The translations under genes were made by a program, and so were the position numbers. A stretch of 64,000 nucleotides of DNA from Kineosporia babensis (GTDB taxonomy: Bacteria; Actinomycetota; Actinomycetes; Actinomycetales; Kineosporiaceae): the NCBI RefSeq assembly GCF_021129305.1, contig NZ_JAJOMB010000030.1, positions 47,085-111,084 on the forward strand. The letters run 5' to 3'. Positions 50,551 through 58,676 of the stretch are shown here, one piece after another (the stretch's first letter is position 1; each line of letters begins with the position of its first letter). The notes beneath the pieces were generated by a model that was not told where the DNA came from, searched no databases, and worked only from the letters and a program-made list of their open reading frames with translations.

Positions 50551-52751
50551 GCGCCCCGCCGATCGACGCCCCCACCCGGCGGGCGCCGAGCGCCCCCAAC
50601 CGCAGGCCTGCAGCCGCACCCGCACCCGACCGGGAACAGCCCGTCACCCGGCTGGTCATGGGGCTGCTCACCGTGCTCGCGGCCGCCGTGGCCTGGTGGC
50701 GGGTCTACCCGCCGATGTCGCTGCCGGTACCCGCGCTGAGCGGGGTGCTGCTCGGCGCCGCCGCCGTGGTGCTGGCCAACCGCGCCACTGCGAGCCTGCC
50801 CTCCCTGCGCGGCCTGGCCCAGCTGGTCACCGGGCTCGTGGCCGCGTTGCTGGCCGGGCTGATCACCGCGATGACGGTGTCGATCCCGCGGGCCACCTCC
50901 CCGGCCGAGGCCGTCCGCGGCGTGATCGAGGCCGTCACCGGCGGCCTTTCGCGGATCCTGACCACCACCCTGCCCGCGCCGCCGGCCGCCGACCTGCTCC
51001 CCCAGTTCGCCGTGCTGTGCGCCCTGGCTGCGGCCGCCACCGCCGCGATCGCCCGCACCCGAGGTGGTCTGGCGCTGGCTGCGCCCGGCCTGTGCCTGCT
51101 GCTCACCGCCCTGATCTGCGGGGTCGGCGGGGCCGGGGACCCGCTCGTGGTCACCCTGCCGTTCGTCCTGGCGGCTGGTTTCCTGGTGCTGGCCCGGCCC
51201 CGGCTGTTGCCGGTCCTGGTCACCGTGCTCGTCGTCGCCCTCGGCAGCGCGGCCGGCCTGTTCGTGGCCGACCTGGCCCGGGAACCGATGGACGCCCGGC
51301 ACCTGACCGCCCCACCGCTGAAGGCCGAGCAGCCCACCGCCCCGATGGACGAACTGGCGGGCTGGCTGCGCCATTCCGGCGACACCGCGTTCGAGGCCCA
51401 GGTGGACGCCGCCTGGCGGGAGAACCCGCGGCCCTGGCGGATCGCCACCCTGGACAGCTACGACGGCATCCGCTGGAGCAGCAGCACCCCGGCCGTGCCG
51501 GTCGGCTACGACCTGCCGGCGCCCGAGGAGACCCGCCCGCCGCTGGCCCAGTCCCAGGTCAGCGTCACGCCCGGAGACCTCGAAGGGGTCTACGTGCCGG
51601 TCACCGGTCAGCTCGGCCACCTGGCCCGGCCCGGCATGACGTACGACCTGCGGGGCCAGACCCTGGTCGACCCGGAGGGCCTGAACGGCACCTACGAGCA
51701 GACCGTCACCCTCGGCGAGACCGATCGGGCCGCCCTGGCCGCGACCGCCGCCGGGTACGCGGCCTCGGGCGACCCCAGCCGCTCGCTCGAGGGCTGCACC
51801 GACAACCAGATCGTGCGGCTCGCGCAGACGGCCGTGGCCGGCGCCGACGGCCGTCCGCTCAGCCAGGCCCGGGCGCTCGAGGAGTGGTTCAGTTCTTCCT
51901 CCGGCCTGCGGCTGGATCCGGAAGCGATGCCCGGGCACAGCTGTGGCCGGGTCCTCGAACTGTTCGGCACCGAGCAGAACGCCGGTAACGGCACCCCCGA
52001 CCAGTTCGCGACCGCCTACGCCCTGATGGCCCGCAGCCTGGGCCTGCCCGCCCGGGTCGCGGTCGGGTTCGACGCCGGCCGGCCGGACTCCTCGGGCAAG
52101 GTCACGGTCAGCTTCGGCAGCGCCACCGCCTGGCCGGAGATCTGGTTCCAGGGACAGGGCTGGGTGCCGTTCTCGGCCACGCCCGACCGCTCCGGCAACA
52201 CCACCCCGCTGGAGCAGCCCGAGCAGCAGGAGAACAACCCGGTCCAGCGGCCCGACCCGCCCAAGGACGAGCCCGCCGACGACAGCCCGCCGCAGGAAGG
52301 CACCCTGGACCAGGCCGGCGACGAAACCGCCAAGACCACCGACTTCACGCCGTACATCATCGGTCTGGCCGGCTTCCTCGGGCTCCTGGTGCTGGTCCCG
52401 GTGGCCGGGGCCCTGGTCAACGCCCTGCGCCGGCGCCGGCGCCAGGCCGGCGGTGCCCTCGGGGCCTGGGCCGAACTGCTCGACCGGCTGGCCGATCACG
52501 GTCACCCCAGCGCCGGGCGCACCTCCCAGGAAGTGCGCTCGCTGGTGGCCCGGGTCGAGCCCAGCGCCGAGCCGGATGCCCAGGCGCTCGGCCGGCTGGT
52601 CGATGCCCAGGTGTACGGCGGTGCCCCTGGTGGCGCCGACCCGCAGGCCTGGAATCACCTGCGGCAGATCGAGCAGGCTCTCGCCCCGCACCGCTCCTGG
52701 CTGCGCCGGCTGGTTCGCGGCGTCGACCCGCGCCCGAGGAGGTGGGCATGA
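50547..52751 (+). CDS. TgpA-like transglutaminase-fold membrane protein with missing catalytic residues
   Basis: A 734-residue protein: six or so membrane helices (about 25-240, DUF3488-like), an extracytoplasmic transglutaminase-like domain (about 400-550), a membrane helix near 600-622, and a cytoplasmic C-terminal DUF4129-like tail. In active family members the core reads G-x-C-x-x-F and H-A-W-x-E. Here it reads GTPDQF (482-487; no Cys) and TAWPE (Thr527; no His), so the Cys-His pair is gone. It is probably a structural or binding protein. ATG 50547 follows GGAGGTGGGG and overlaps the DUF58 stop by 4 bases. Confidence 0.87.
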   Translation: MSAPPIDAPTRRAPSAPNRRPAAAPAPDREQPVTRLVMGLLTVLAAAVAWWRVYPPMSLPVPALSGVLLGAAAVVLANRATASLPSLRGLAQLVTGLVAALLAGLITAMTVSIPRATSPAEAVRGVIEAVTGGLSRILTTTLPAPPAADLLPQFAVLCALAAAATAAIARTRGGLALAAPGLCLLLTALICGVGGAGDPLVVTLPFVLAAGFLVLARPRLLPVLVTVLVVALGSAAGLFVADLAREPMDARHLTAPPLKAEQPTAPMDELAGWLRHSGDTAFEAQVDAAWRENPRPWRIATLDSYDGIRWSSSTPAVPVGYDLPAPEETRPPLAQSQVSVTPGDLEGVYVPVTGQLGHLARPGMTYDLRGQTLVDPEGLNGTYEQTVTLGETDRAALAATAAGYAASGDPSRSLEGCTDNQIVRLAQTAVAGADGRPLSQARALEEWFSSSSGLRLDPEAMPGHSCGRVLELFGTEQNAGNGTPDQFATAYALMARSLGLPARVAVGFDAGRPDSSGKVTVSFGSATAWPEIWFQGQGWVPFSATPDRSGNTTPLEQPEQQENNPVQRPDPPKDEPADDSPPQEGTLDQAGDETAKTTDFTPYIIGLAGFLGLLVLVPVAGALVNALRRRRRQAGGALGAWAELLDRLADHGHPSAGRTSQEVRSLVARVEPSAEPDAQALGRLVDAQVYGGAPGGADPQAWNHLRQIEQALAPHRSWLRRLVRGVDPRPRRWA

Positions 52752-54544
52752 GCGAGCAACTGGGTGCCCCGATCGGCGAGGTGATCCCCGAGCTCGACGG
52801 CCTGGTCGGGATGGAGGCCCTGGCCAGCGGTGGGTTCAGCGTGATCTACCGGGCCTTCCAGCCCGCGCTGAACCGCACCGTCGCGGTCAAGATCATGAGC
52901 GCGGACGGGGTGGACCGGCGCGACCGCGAGCGGTTCAGCCGGGAGATGGGGCTGACCGGCAAGCTCGGTACGCACCCGAACATCGTCGACGTGTACCACT
53001 ACGGCCTGACCCGGCACGGTCAGCCGTACCTGATGATGCCCTGGTACGAGGGCGGTTCCCTGGCCGACGGCCTGCGCGACAGCGGCCCGATGCCGCCGGC
53101 GGTGCTGCTGCGCCTGGCGATCAAGATGGCCTCGGCCCTCGGGTACGCGCATCAGCACGGCGTGCTGCACCGCGACGTCAAGCCCGGCAACATCCTGCTC
53201 ACCGCGCTGAACGAGCCGGTGCTGGCCGACTTCGGGATCGCCGTGGACGCGCGTCAGGCCGGTAACGCCACCGTGGCCTGGACCCCGAACCACGCCGCGC
53301 CCGAGGTGCTTTCGTACGAAGAGCCGACGGCCCAGTCGGACCTGTGGGCGCTGGCCTCCACGCTGTACACGGCGCTGGCCGGACGGCCGCCGTACCCGGT
53401 CGATCCGGGTAACACCCTGCTGTCGATCCAACAGCGTTTCCGTTCCGCTCCGCCGCCTTTCGTGCGCACCGACGTCCCCCATTCGCTTTCTGTGGCCCTG
53501 ACCGGTGCGCTGGCCCCGGCTCCGGCCGACCGGCCGGCCGACATGGCCGAGTTCATCGCCGGCCTGCAGGACGTGGAACGCGAACTCGGGCTGCCGGTCA
53601 CGGTTCCGCCTGGGCTGGCCCCGATGCCCGAACTGAGCCGGCGCTCCCGTGGCCCCGAGCCGGACACGCTGGTACCGCAGGAGGCCGAGCGTTCATGGGA
53701 GCAGCCTTCCCAGCCAGCCAGTCCTTCGCTCCGGCCGGAGCCTTCACGGGGGCAGGAACGTTCACGGCGTGCGGAACCTCCGCAACCTCAGGGATCTGCA
53801 CCGACTCGGGGATCTTCACGGACTCCGGACGACTCGTGGGCGGAAGAACCCTCGTGGCCGGCCATGCCCGCGGGCCCGGAAGCCTTCGCCCAGCCCGGCG
53901 ACCCGGGCGGCCAGTTCAGCTCAGGCCCGCAACTCAACTCGGGCACCCAGTTCAGCGCGCCCGAACGTTCCCGCCGGTCCGACAACCGCCACGGCCCGCA
54001 ACAGCCAGCACCCGAGTTCCGGGCCCTGCTTCCCGACGAGGGAACCCAGATCCCGGACGGGGCAACCGTTCTGGGCACCGGCGTCCGTCCGCGGGAGAAG
54101 AAGGGCTGGTCGTGGAAACGCCGGCTGTTGACCTCCACCATCGGCGGTCTGGTCACCGTGGTGCTCGTCGTGGTCGGCCTGTCCTTCATGGCCGACAGCC
54201 AGAAGGACGAGACCCCGGCCCCGGAGGAGACCACCGAGTTCGTGCCCCCCACGGTCAGCGGCCTGCAGGCGACCAAGCGCAGCCCGACCAGCATCACCAT
54301 CACCTGGCACGCGTCCGGCGCCTACGAGAACGTCTACCGGGTGCAGATCGAGGGCCAGGACGCGGCGATCTGGCCCAACGAGGAGCAGAACCAGGCCCGC
54401 TCGTACACGCTCACCGAACTGGAGCCGGGCACCCGGTACTGCCTGACCGTGGACGCGGTCTACCGGGCCCCGCAGACCGAGGAGAACGATCAGGGGTTCG
54501 CGACCTCCTCGTCCGAACGTAAGTGCTTCTCCACCCGCAAGTAA
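52748..54544 (+). CDS. Ser/Thr protein kinase with extracellular FN3 domain
   Basis: A 598-residue receptor kinase. The kinase domain spans about 18-280: Lys48 (VAVKIM), HRDVKPGN with Asp143, DFG at 161-163, APE. A Pro/Ser/Gln/Arg-rich linker follows (about 300-450), then a membrane helix near 460-482 (TSTIGGLVTVVLVVVGLSF) and a fibronectin type III domain at about 500-595 with two Cys. It matches Pkb2 of the bifidobacterial PFNA cluster in position and form. Its natural reader is the FHA domain of the EccC-like motor upstream. The 4-base overlap with the transglutaminase-like gene shows coupling. The linker region 53640-53960 differs in codon style from its surroundings. Confidence 0.92.
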   Translation: MSEQLGAPIGEVIPELDGLVGMEALASGGFSVIYRAFQPALNRTVAVKIMSADGVDRRDRERFSREMGLTGKLGTHPNIVDVYHYGLTRHGQPYLMMPWYEGGSLADGLRDSGPMPPAVLLRLAIKMASALGYAHQHGVLHRDVKPGNILLTALNEPVLADFGIAVDARQAGNATVAWTPNHAAPEVLSYEEPTAQSDLWALASTLYTALAGRPPYPVDPGNTLLSIQQRFRSAPPPFVRTDVPHSLSVALTGALAPAPADRPADMAEFIAGLQDVERELGLPVTVPPGLAPMPELSRRSRGPEPDTLVPQEAERSWEQPSQPASPSLRPEPSRGQERSRRAEPPQPQGSAPTRGSSRTPDDSWAEEPSWPAMPAGPEAFAQPGDPGGQFSSGPQLNSGTQFSAPERSRRSDNRHGPQQPAPEFRALLPDEGTQIPDGATVLGTGVRPREKKGWSWKRRLLTSTIGGLVTVVLVVVGLSFMADSQKDETPAPEETTEFVPPTVSGLQATKRSPTSITITWHASGAYENVYRVQIEGQDAAIWPNEEQNQARSYTLTELEPGTRYCLTVDAVYRAPQTEENDQGFATSSSERKCFSTRK

Positions 54545-54585
54545 CCGAGCTTCCACACCGAATCCGACAATGTAGAGGGGTAACC

Positions 54586-54879
54586 ATGGGTATCAAGGTC
54601 GAATACGGGGAACTGCAGACCACGTCCGCCCAGCTGAACAGCGGCCGCGAGGAGATGATCGCCAACCTGAACCGGCTCAAGGGCCTGGTCGACGGCCTGG
54701 TCGCCAGCGGGTTCGTCACGGACCAGGCCTCGGGCCGGTTCCAGCAGTCGTACCAGCAGTGGAACACCGGGGCCAGCAACGCCATTCAGGGCCTCGAGGG
54801 CATGAGCACCTTCCTGACCCAGGCCATCGCCCGGCACCAGCAGCTCGACTCCGAGCTGGGTTCCTCCGCCGGCGCCTGA
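54586..54879 (+). CDS. esxA: WXG100-family (ESX) small protein
   Basis: A 97-residue helical-hairpin protein. Helix 1 (about 5-40) includes YGELQTTSAQLNSGREEMIANLNRLKGLVDGL; the turn is SGFVTDQASG; helix 2 includes FQQSYQQWNTGASNAIQGLEGMSTFLTQAI. The classical WxG turn is replaced by GFVT at 42-45, and no YxxxD/E export tail is seen. That variant is common in non-mycobacterial actinobacteria. It has an AGGGG six bases before the ATG. It is the last gene of the cluster and the likely substrate or partner of the EccC-like motor; it would form dimers with itself, because no second WXG100 gene is present. Confidence 0.9.
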   Translation: MGIKVEYGELQTTSAQLNSGREEMIANLNRLKGLVDGLVASGFVTDQASGRFQQSYQQWNTGASNAIQGLEGMSTFLTQAIARHQQLDSELGSSAGA

Positions 54880-54894
54880 TCCGTTCCGCGCCGT

Positions 54895-54933
54895 CCCGGT
54901 GCCGGGTGTTGTGGAAGGCAACCCGGCGCCGGG
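54895..54933. terminator. 13-bp stem bidirectional terminator
   Basis: CCCGGTGCCGGGT (54895-54907) pairs with ACCCGGCGCCGGG (54921-54933), with one G-U pair and a 13-base loop. It lies between the WXG100 stop and the convergent TetR stop and fits a shared terminator. Confidence 0.75.
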
Positions 54934-54939
54934 CGGGCG

Positions 54940-55551
54940 CTAGATCCTCGTCACGCAGAGCCGCTGCAGGTAGTCGCGCAGCTGCTCGGCCATGTCCATC
55001 GACTCGCGGTCCAGCAGCCACTGCACCTGCAGACCGTCCATCAGCGCGGTGATCCGCTGCGCCTCCAGCGCCGGATCCACCCCCGCCTGCAGCTCCCCTT
55101 GCGCGGCCATCCGCTCCAGCTCTTCACGCAGCTGAGCCACCAGCCGGGTGTACCGCCCACGGAAGTACTCGTGCGCCGGATGCCCCGGATCGGTCGCCTC
55201 CGCCGAGAGAATGCAGTACAGCTCGGTCAGGCCCGCCGTCTCCTGGTTACGCCGCACCACCTCGACCAGCTGCCGCAGCATCCCCACGCCCGGTTCCTCG
55301 GACCCGGGCCGGCCGTACTCGTCGCGCAGCTCCAGCACCCCGGCCAGCAGATCGCTCTTGGAGCCGAAGTGGTGCAGCAGGGTGGTGTGCGCGATCCCGA
55401 TCCGCTGAGCGATGTCGCGCATCGACCCGTTGCGGTAGCCGACCTTCGCGAACACCTCGAACGCCGACTCCAGGATCGCCCGCCGGCGCTCCGCCGTGCC
55501 GGCGTAGGGCCCGCGGCGGCCGGAGGTCGAGCGGGGAGTGGATTCTGCCAT
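54940..55551 (-). CDS. TetR family transcriptional regulator
   Basis: A 203-residue regulator. The helix-turn-helix is at about 22-68 (RRRAILESAFEVFAKVGYRNGSMRDIAQRIGIAHTTLLHHFGSKSDLL); the C-terminal domain is the BetI-like helical type. It is divergent from the GH3 beta-glucosidase gene, and the palindrome at 55588-55603 lies between them, so it probably represses the glucosidase gene and perhaps itself. A longer frame reading further upstream is an artefact, because it would run into the glucosidase gene. Confidence 0.9.
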   Translation of the reverse strand: MAESTPRSTSGRRGPYAGTAERRRAILESAFEVFAKVGYRNGSMRDIAQRIGIAHTTLLHHFGSKSDLLAGVLELRDEYGRPGSEEPGVGMLRQLVEVVRRNQETAGLTELYCILSAEATDPGHPAHEYFRGRYTRLVAQLREELERMAAQGELQAGVDPALEAQRITALMDGLQVQWLLDRESMDMAEQLRDYLQRLCVTRI

Positions 55552-55587
55552 CCGGGTGAGGGTAGCGAATCCACACCCGAATGATAC

Positions 55588-55603
55588 TCGACCACTTGGT
55601 CGA
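55588..55603. promoter_or_regulatory. TetR operator candidate between regulator and beta-glucosidase
   Basis: TCGACCACTTGGTCGA: seven-base inverted arms around a two-base centre. It is 37 bases upstream of the TetR start (55551) and 55 bases upstream of the glucosidase start (55658). Confidence 0.75.
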
Positions 55604-55657
55604 ATTTCAGGTACGGTCAGTCCGAGCCGCCGTACCCGTACTCGACGAGGAGACCCC

Positions 55658-57892
55658 ATGGCCCATCCGCTGATCGCACAGCTCACCCTCGAGGAGAAGG
55701 CGTCGCTGGTGTCCGGCGCCGCGTTCTGGAACACCCGGGCGGTGGACCGGCTGGGCATCCCGAGCATCGTGCTGACCGACGGCCCGCACGGGGTCCGGAT
55801 GCAGGCCGAGGGCGCCGACCACCTGGGCATCAACAACAGCCACCCGGCCACCGCGTTCCCGACCGCCGCCTCGCTCGGCTCCACCTGGGACCCGGAACTG
55901 CTGCAGCAGGTCGGCCAGGCCCTCGGCGTGGAGTCCCGCAACCTGAACGTGGACGTGCTGCTCGGCCCGGGCGTGAACATCAAGCGCTCTCCCCTGTGCG
56001 GCCGCAACTTCGAGTACTTCTCCGAAGACCCCCTGCTGGCGGGCGAACTGGGCGCCGCCTGGGTCACCGGCGTGCAGTCGGTCGGCGTCGGCGCCTCGCT
56101 GAAGCACTACGCGGCCAACAACCAGGAGACCGACCGGATGCGGATCAGCTCCGAGGTCGACGAGCGCACCCTGCGCGAGATCTACTTCCCGGCGTTCGAG
56201 CGCACTGTGCAGAAGTCCCAGCCCGCCACGGTGATGTGCTCGTACAACCGGATCAACGGCGTCTTCGCCTCCCAGAACCGCTGGCTGCTTACGGACGTTC
56301 TGCGCGGCGAATGGGGTTTCCAGGGCTACGTGGTGTCGGACTGGGGTGCGGTGGCCGACCCCGTGGCCGCGGTCGCGGCCGGCCTGGACCTGGAAATGCC
56401 CTCCTCCGGCGAACGCGGCCCCCAGGCGATTGTGGACGCGGTGCGTAACGGAACGCTCGAGGAGTCGCTTCTCGACGTGGCAGTCTCGAATGTCCTGACC
56501 ACGCATGACCGGCTCAAGGCGGCCCAGGCTGCCACCGAGGCGGTCGCGGGCGATCACCACGCGCTCGCCCGCCGCGCCGCCGCGGCCGGTGCCGTGCTCC
56601 TGACCAACGAAGACAACCTCCTCCCGCTGGATTCCGCGGACGGCGGCCAGATCCTCGTAGTGGGCGAGTTCGCCCGTACCCCGCGCTATCAGGGCGCCGG
56701 CAGCTCGCACATCAACCCCACGCAACTCGATGACGCGCTCGCCGCGATCACCGCGTCCACGCAGCGCGCAGTGACGTTCGAGCCCGGTTTCGCCTTCGAC
56801 GGCTCCGACGAGGAGAACCTCCGCAGCGCCGCCGTCGAGGCTGCCCGCCAGGCGGAGGTCGTCGTGGCCTTCCTGGGGCTGCCGGACGCCGAGGAGTCCG
56901 AGGGCTTCGACCGCACCCACATCGACCTCCCCGCCAACCAGCTTCGTCTCCTGGCTGCCCTCCGCGAGACCAACGCCAAGATCGTCGTGGTGCTGAGCAA
57001 CGGCGCCGTGGTCGACCTGGGCGAGGTCACCCAGGCGGCGTCTGCGGTGCTGGAGATGTGGCTCGGCGGTCAGGCCAGCGGCAGCGCGGCCGCCGACGTC
57101 CTCTTCGGCACGGTCGAGCCGGAAGGCCGCCTGGCCGAGACCATTCCGCTGACCCTGAGCGACACCCCGGCCTTCGTGAACTGGCCGGGCAACCAGGGCA
57201 AGGTGCACTACGGCGAGCGCATCTACGTGGGCTACCGCTGGTACGACACCACCCGCCGCGAGGTGGCCTTCCCCTTCGGACACGGCCTGGGCTACACCAC
57301 TTTCGAGTACACGGACGCGACGGTCACGGTGGCCGACGCGAGCGTGGCGGCTGCGGTGGTCGAGGTTACGGTCACCAACCAGGGGACGCGTACGGGCACC
57401 GACGTGGTGCAGGTGTACGTCGGCGACCCGGTCGCCGGGGTGGACCGTCCCCAGCACGAGCTGCGGGCGTTCGCCAAGGTGCGCCTGAACCCGGGCGAAT
57501 CCCAGCGCGTGCGCCTGGAACTGGGCGAGCGGGCCTTCGCCTACTGGTCCAAGGCCGGCTGGCTGGTCGAGCCGGGCGAGTACACCGTCGAGATCGGCGC
57601 CTCCTCCCGCGACATCCGCGCCACCCGGTCGATCACACTCGACGTCCCGGTGAGCACGCCCGACCTGGACAAGGAGTCGACCTTCGAGGAATGGCTCGCC
57701 CACCCCCAGGGCACCGATGTCCTGGAGAAGTTCCTCACCGACCTGGGCCCGGCCGGCGCCATGTTCCGCGACCCCGAAGCCCGCAAGCTCCTGGGCAGCA
57801 TGCCGATGCGCAGCCTGGTCTCGTTCTCCGGGTACACCGACATCGACGGCACCATCAACGGCCTGCTCACCGGAGTGAACAAGGCCAACTGA
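55658..57892 (+). CDS. GH3 family beta-glucosidase
   Basis: A 744-residue glycoside hydrolase of family 3 with the standard order: (beta/alpha)8 domain, (alpha/beta)6 sandwich, and a C-terminal FN3-like domain. The nucleophile Asp lies in YVVSDWGA (near residue 228); KHYAANNQE (about 148-156) holds the substrate-contacting Lys-His. VEVTVTNQGTRTGTDVVQVYVGDP is the FN3-like domain. No signal peptide is present, so it acts in the cytoplasm on imported oligosaccharides. ATG 55658 follows GAGGAGA. It is probably repressed by the divergent TetR protein. The exact glycoside specificity is not certain. Confidence 0.93.
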   Translation: MAHPLIAQLTLEEKASLVSGAAFWNTRAVDRLGIPSIVLTDGPHGVRMQAEGADHLGINNSHPATAFPTAASLGSTWDPELLQQVGQALGVESRNLNVDVLLGPGVNIKRSPLCGRNFEYFSEDPLLAGELGAAWVTGVQSVGVGASLKHYAANNQETDRMRISSEVDERTLREIYFPAFERTVQKSQPATVMCSYNRINGVFASQNRWLLTDVLRGEWGFQGYVVSDWGAVADPVAAVAAGLDLEMPSSGERGPQAIVDAVRNGTLEESLLDVAVSNVLTTHDRLKAAQAATEAVAGDHHALARRAAAAGAVLLTNEDNLLPLDSADGGQILVVGEFARTPRYQGAGSSHINPTQLDDALAAITASTQRAVTFEPGFAFDGSDEENLRSAAVEAARQAEVVVAFLGLPDAEESEGFDRTHIDLPANQLRLLAALRETNAKIVVVLSNGAVVDLGEVTQAASAVLEMWLGGQASGSAAADVLFGTVEPEGRLAETIPLTLSDTPAFVNWPGNQGKVHYGERIYVGYRWYDTTRREVAFPFGHGLGYTTFEYTDATVTVADASVAAAVVEVTVTNQGTRTGTDVVQVYVGDPVAGVDRPQHELRAFAKVRLNPGESQRVRLELGERAFAYWSKAGWLVEPGEYTVEIGASSRDIRATRSITLDVPVSTPDLDKESTFEEWLAHPQGTDVLEKFLTDLGPAGAMFRDPEARKLLGSMPMRSLVSFSGYTDIDGTINGLLTGVNKAN

Positions 57893-57898
57893 GCAACC

Positions 57899-57939
57899 GC
57901 TGCGGACGGGTCGGCTCTCGATGCCCACCCGTCCGCAGC
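57899..57939. terminator. 13-bp stem bidirectional terminator after the GH3 gene
   Basis: GCTGCGGACGGGT (57899-57911) and ACCCGTCCGCAGC (57927-57939) pair perfectly around a 15-base loop. The hairpin begins seven bases after the glucosidase stop and 40 bases before the stop of the convergent gene on the other strand. Confidence 0.8.
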
Positions 57940-57978
57940 ACTCCAGCAGTCACATCCTCTGCCCAGGGCACCAGCCAC

Positions 57979-58443
57979 CTAGGCCAGCGCTGCCCTGAGC
58001 CGCTCCACCTGCTCCGCCGGAAACGAACCCCCGCCCCAAGCAGCCTCGTATCCAGCAGGATTCCACCGCGCCGCAGCTTCGTCAGCCATGCCAAGAACGG
58101 CCCGGACGAACGCCTCCACCGGAATCCGCCCATGCCATCGCCAGCGACCGTTCGCCCATGGGTTCTCCCGCGACATCCAGTCCGCGAATGTCACAGCCCG
58201 CAGATAACCCATCCCGTCAGCCTGATCCGCGCCGCTGAAGAACAGGTAGGTCCCCGCCGGCTCATCCGCCAGGAAGGCGACGGCCGAACTCGACCCGCCC
58301 TGAAGATCGACAGCTGCCTGCACCACTGAGCCCAGCCCGTCGCACAGGTACGAGGTGATCACCTCGAAAGACTCTTCGCCCAGGCGAAAAGTCAACTTGG
58401 CCCAGCCCGAGCCGATGATCAACCACTCCAGCGAAAGTTCCAC
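57979..58443 (-). CDS. hypothetical protein
   Basis: A protein of about 154 residues starting at GTG 58443, with GGAGG six bases before it; an in-frame ATG at 58509 is less likely. The sequence is mixed alpha/beta: SLEWLIIGSGWAKLTFRLGEESFEVITSYLCDGLGSVVQAAVDL, then a Trp-rich segment (FADWMSRENPWANGRWRWHGRIPVEAFVRAVLGMADEAA) and a C-terminal helix. I recognise no family with confidence. Its size and isolated position recall small immunity-like proteins, but there is no toxin gene beside it. Confidence 0.6.
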   Translation of the reverse strand: MELSLEWLIIGSGWAKLTFRLGEESFEVITSYLCDGLGSVVQAAVDLQGGSSSAVAFLADEPAGTYLFFSGADQADGMGYLRAVTFADWMSRENPWANGRWRWHGRIPVEAFVRAVLGMADEAAARWNPAGYEAAWGGGSFPAEQVERLRAALA

Positions 58444-58642
58444 GCTCTCCCTCCCACAGCTACTCGGCACCATGAAGACAAACGCGCTATAGCGTCGCTT
58501 CGTCTTCATGATCCAGCTTTGCTAGGCCACGCCGATCGGCACCCTCCTCCGCAGACCCGCAGACCCGCAGACCGCTGACCGACGTCCGCAATCTGCCCGT
58601 TACTGCCTCTGGATGCCCCGCCCTCGCCCGTGCTACGTTCCT

Positions 58643-58654
58643 TGAAACGTTTCA
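58643..58654. promoter_or_regulatory. LacI-family operator candidate upstream of rhamnose operon
   Basis: TGAAACGTTTCA is a perfect 12-base palindrome with the central CG typical of LacI/CcpA-type sites. It ends 22 bases before the rhaI start. The matching repressor gene is not in the window. Confidence 0.75.
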
Positions 58655-58676
58655 GCGACGAACGGACAACGACGTC

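Noticed and set aside
50118..52691. An 857-residue minus-strand frame
   Set aside because: Antisense to the transglutaminase-like gene, Gly/Arg/Gln-rich without motifs.
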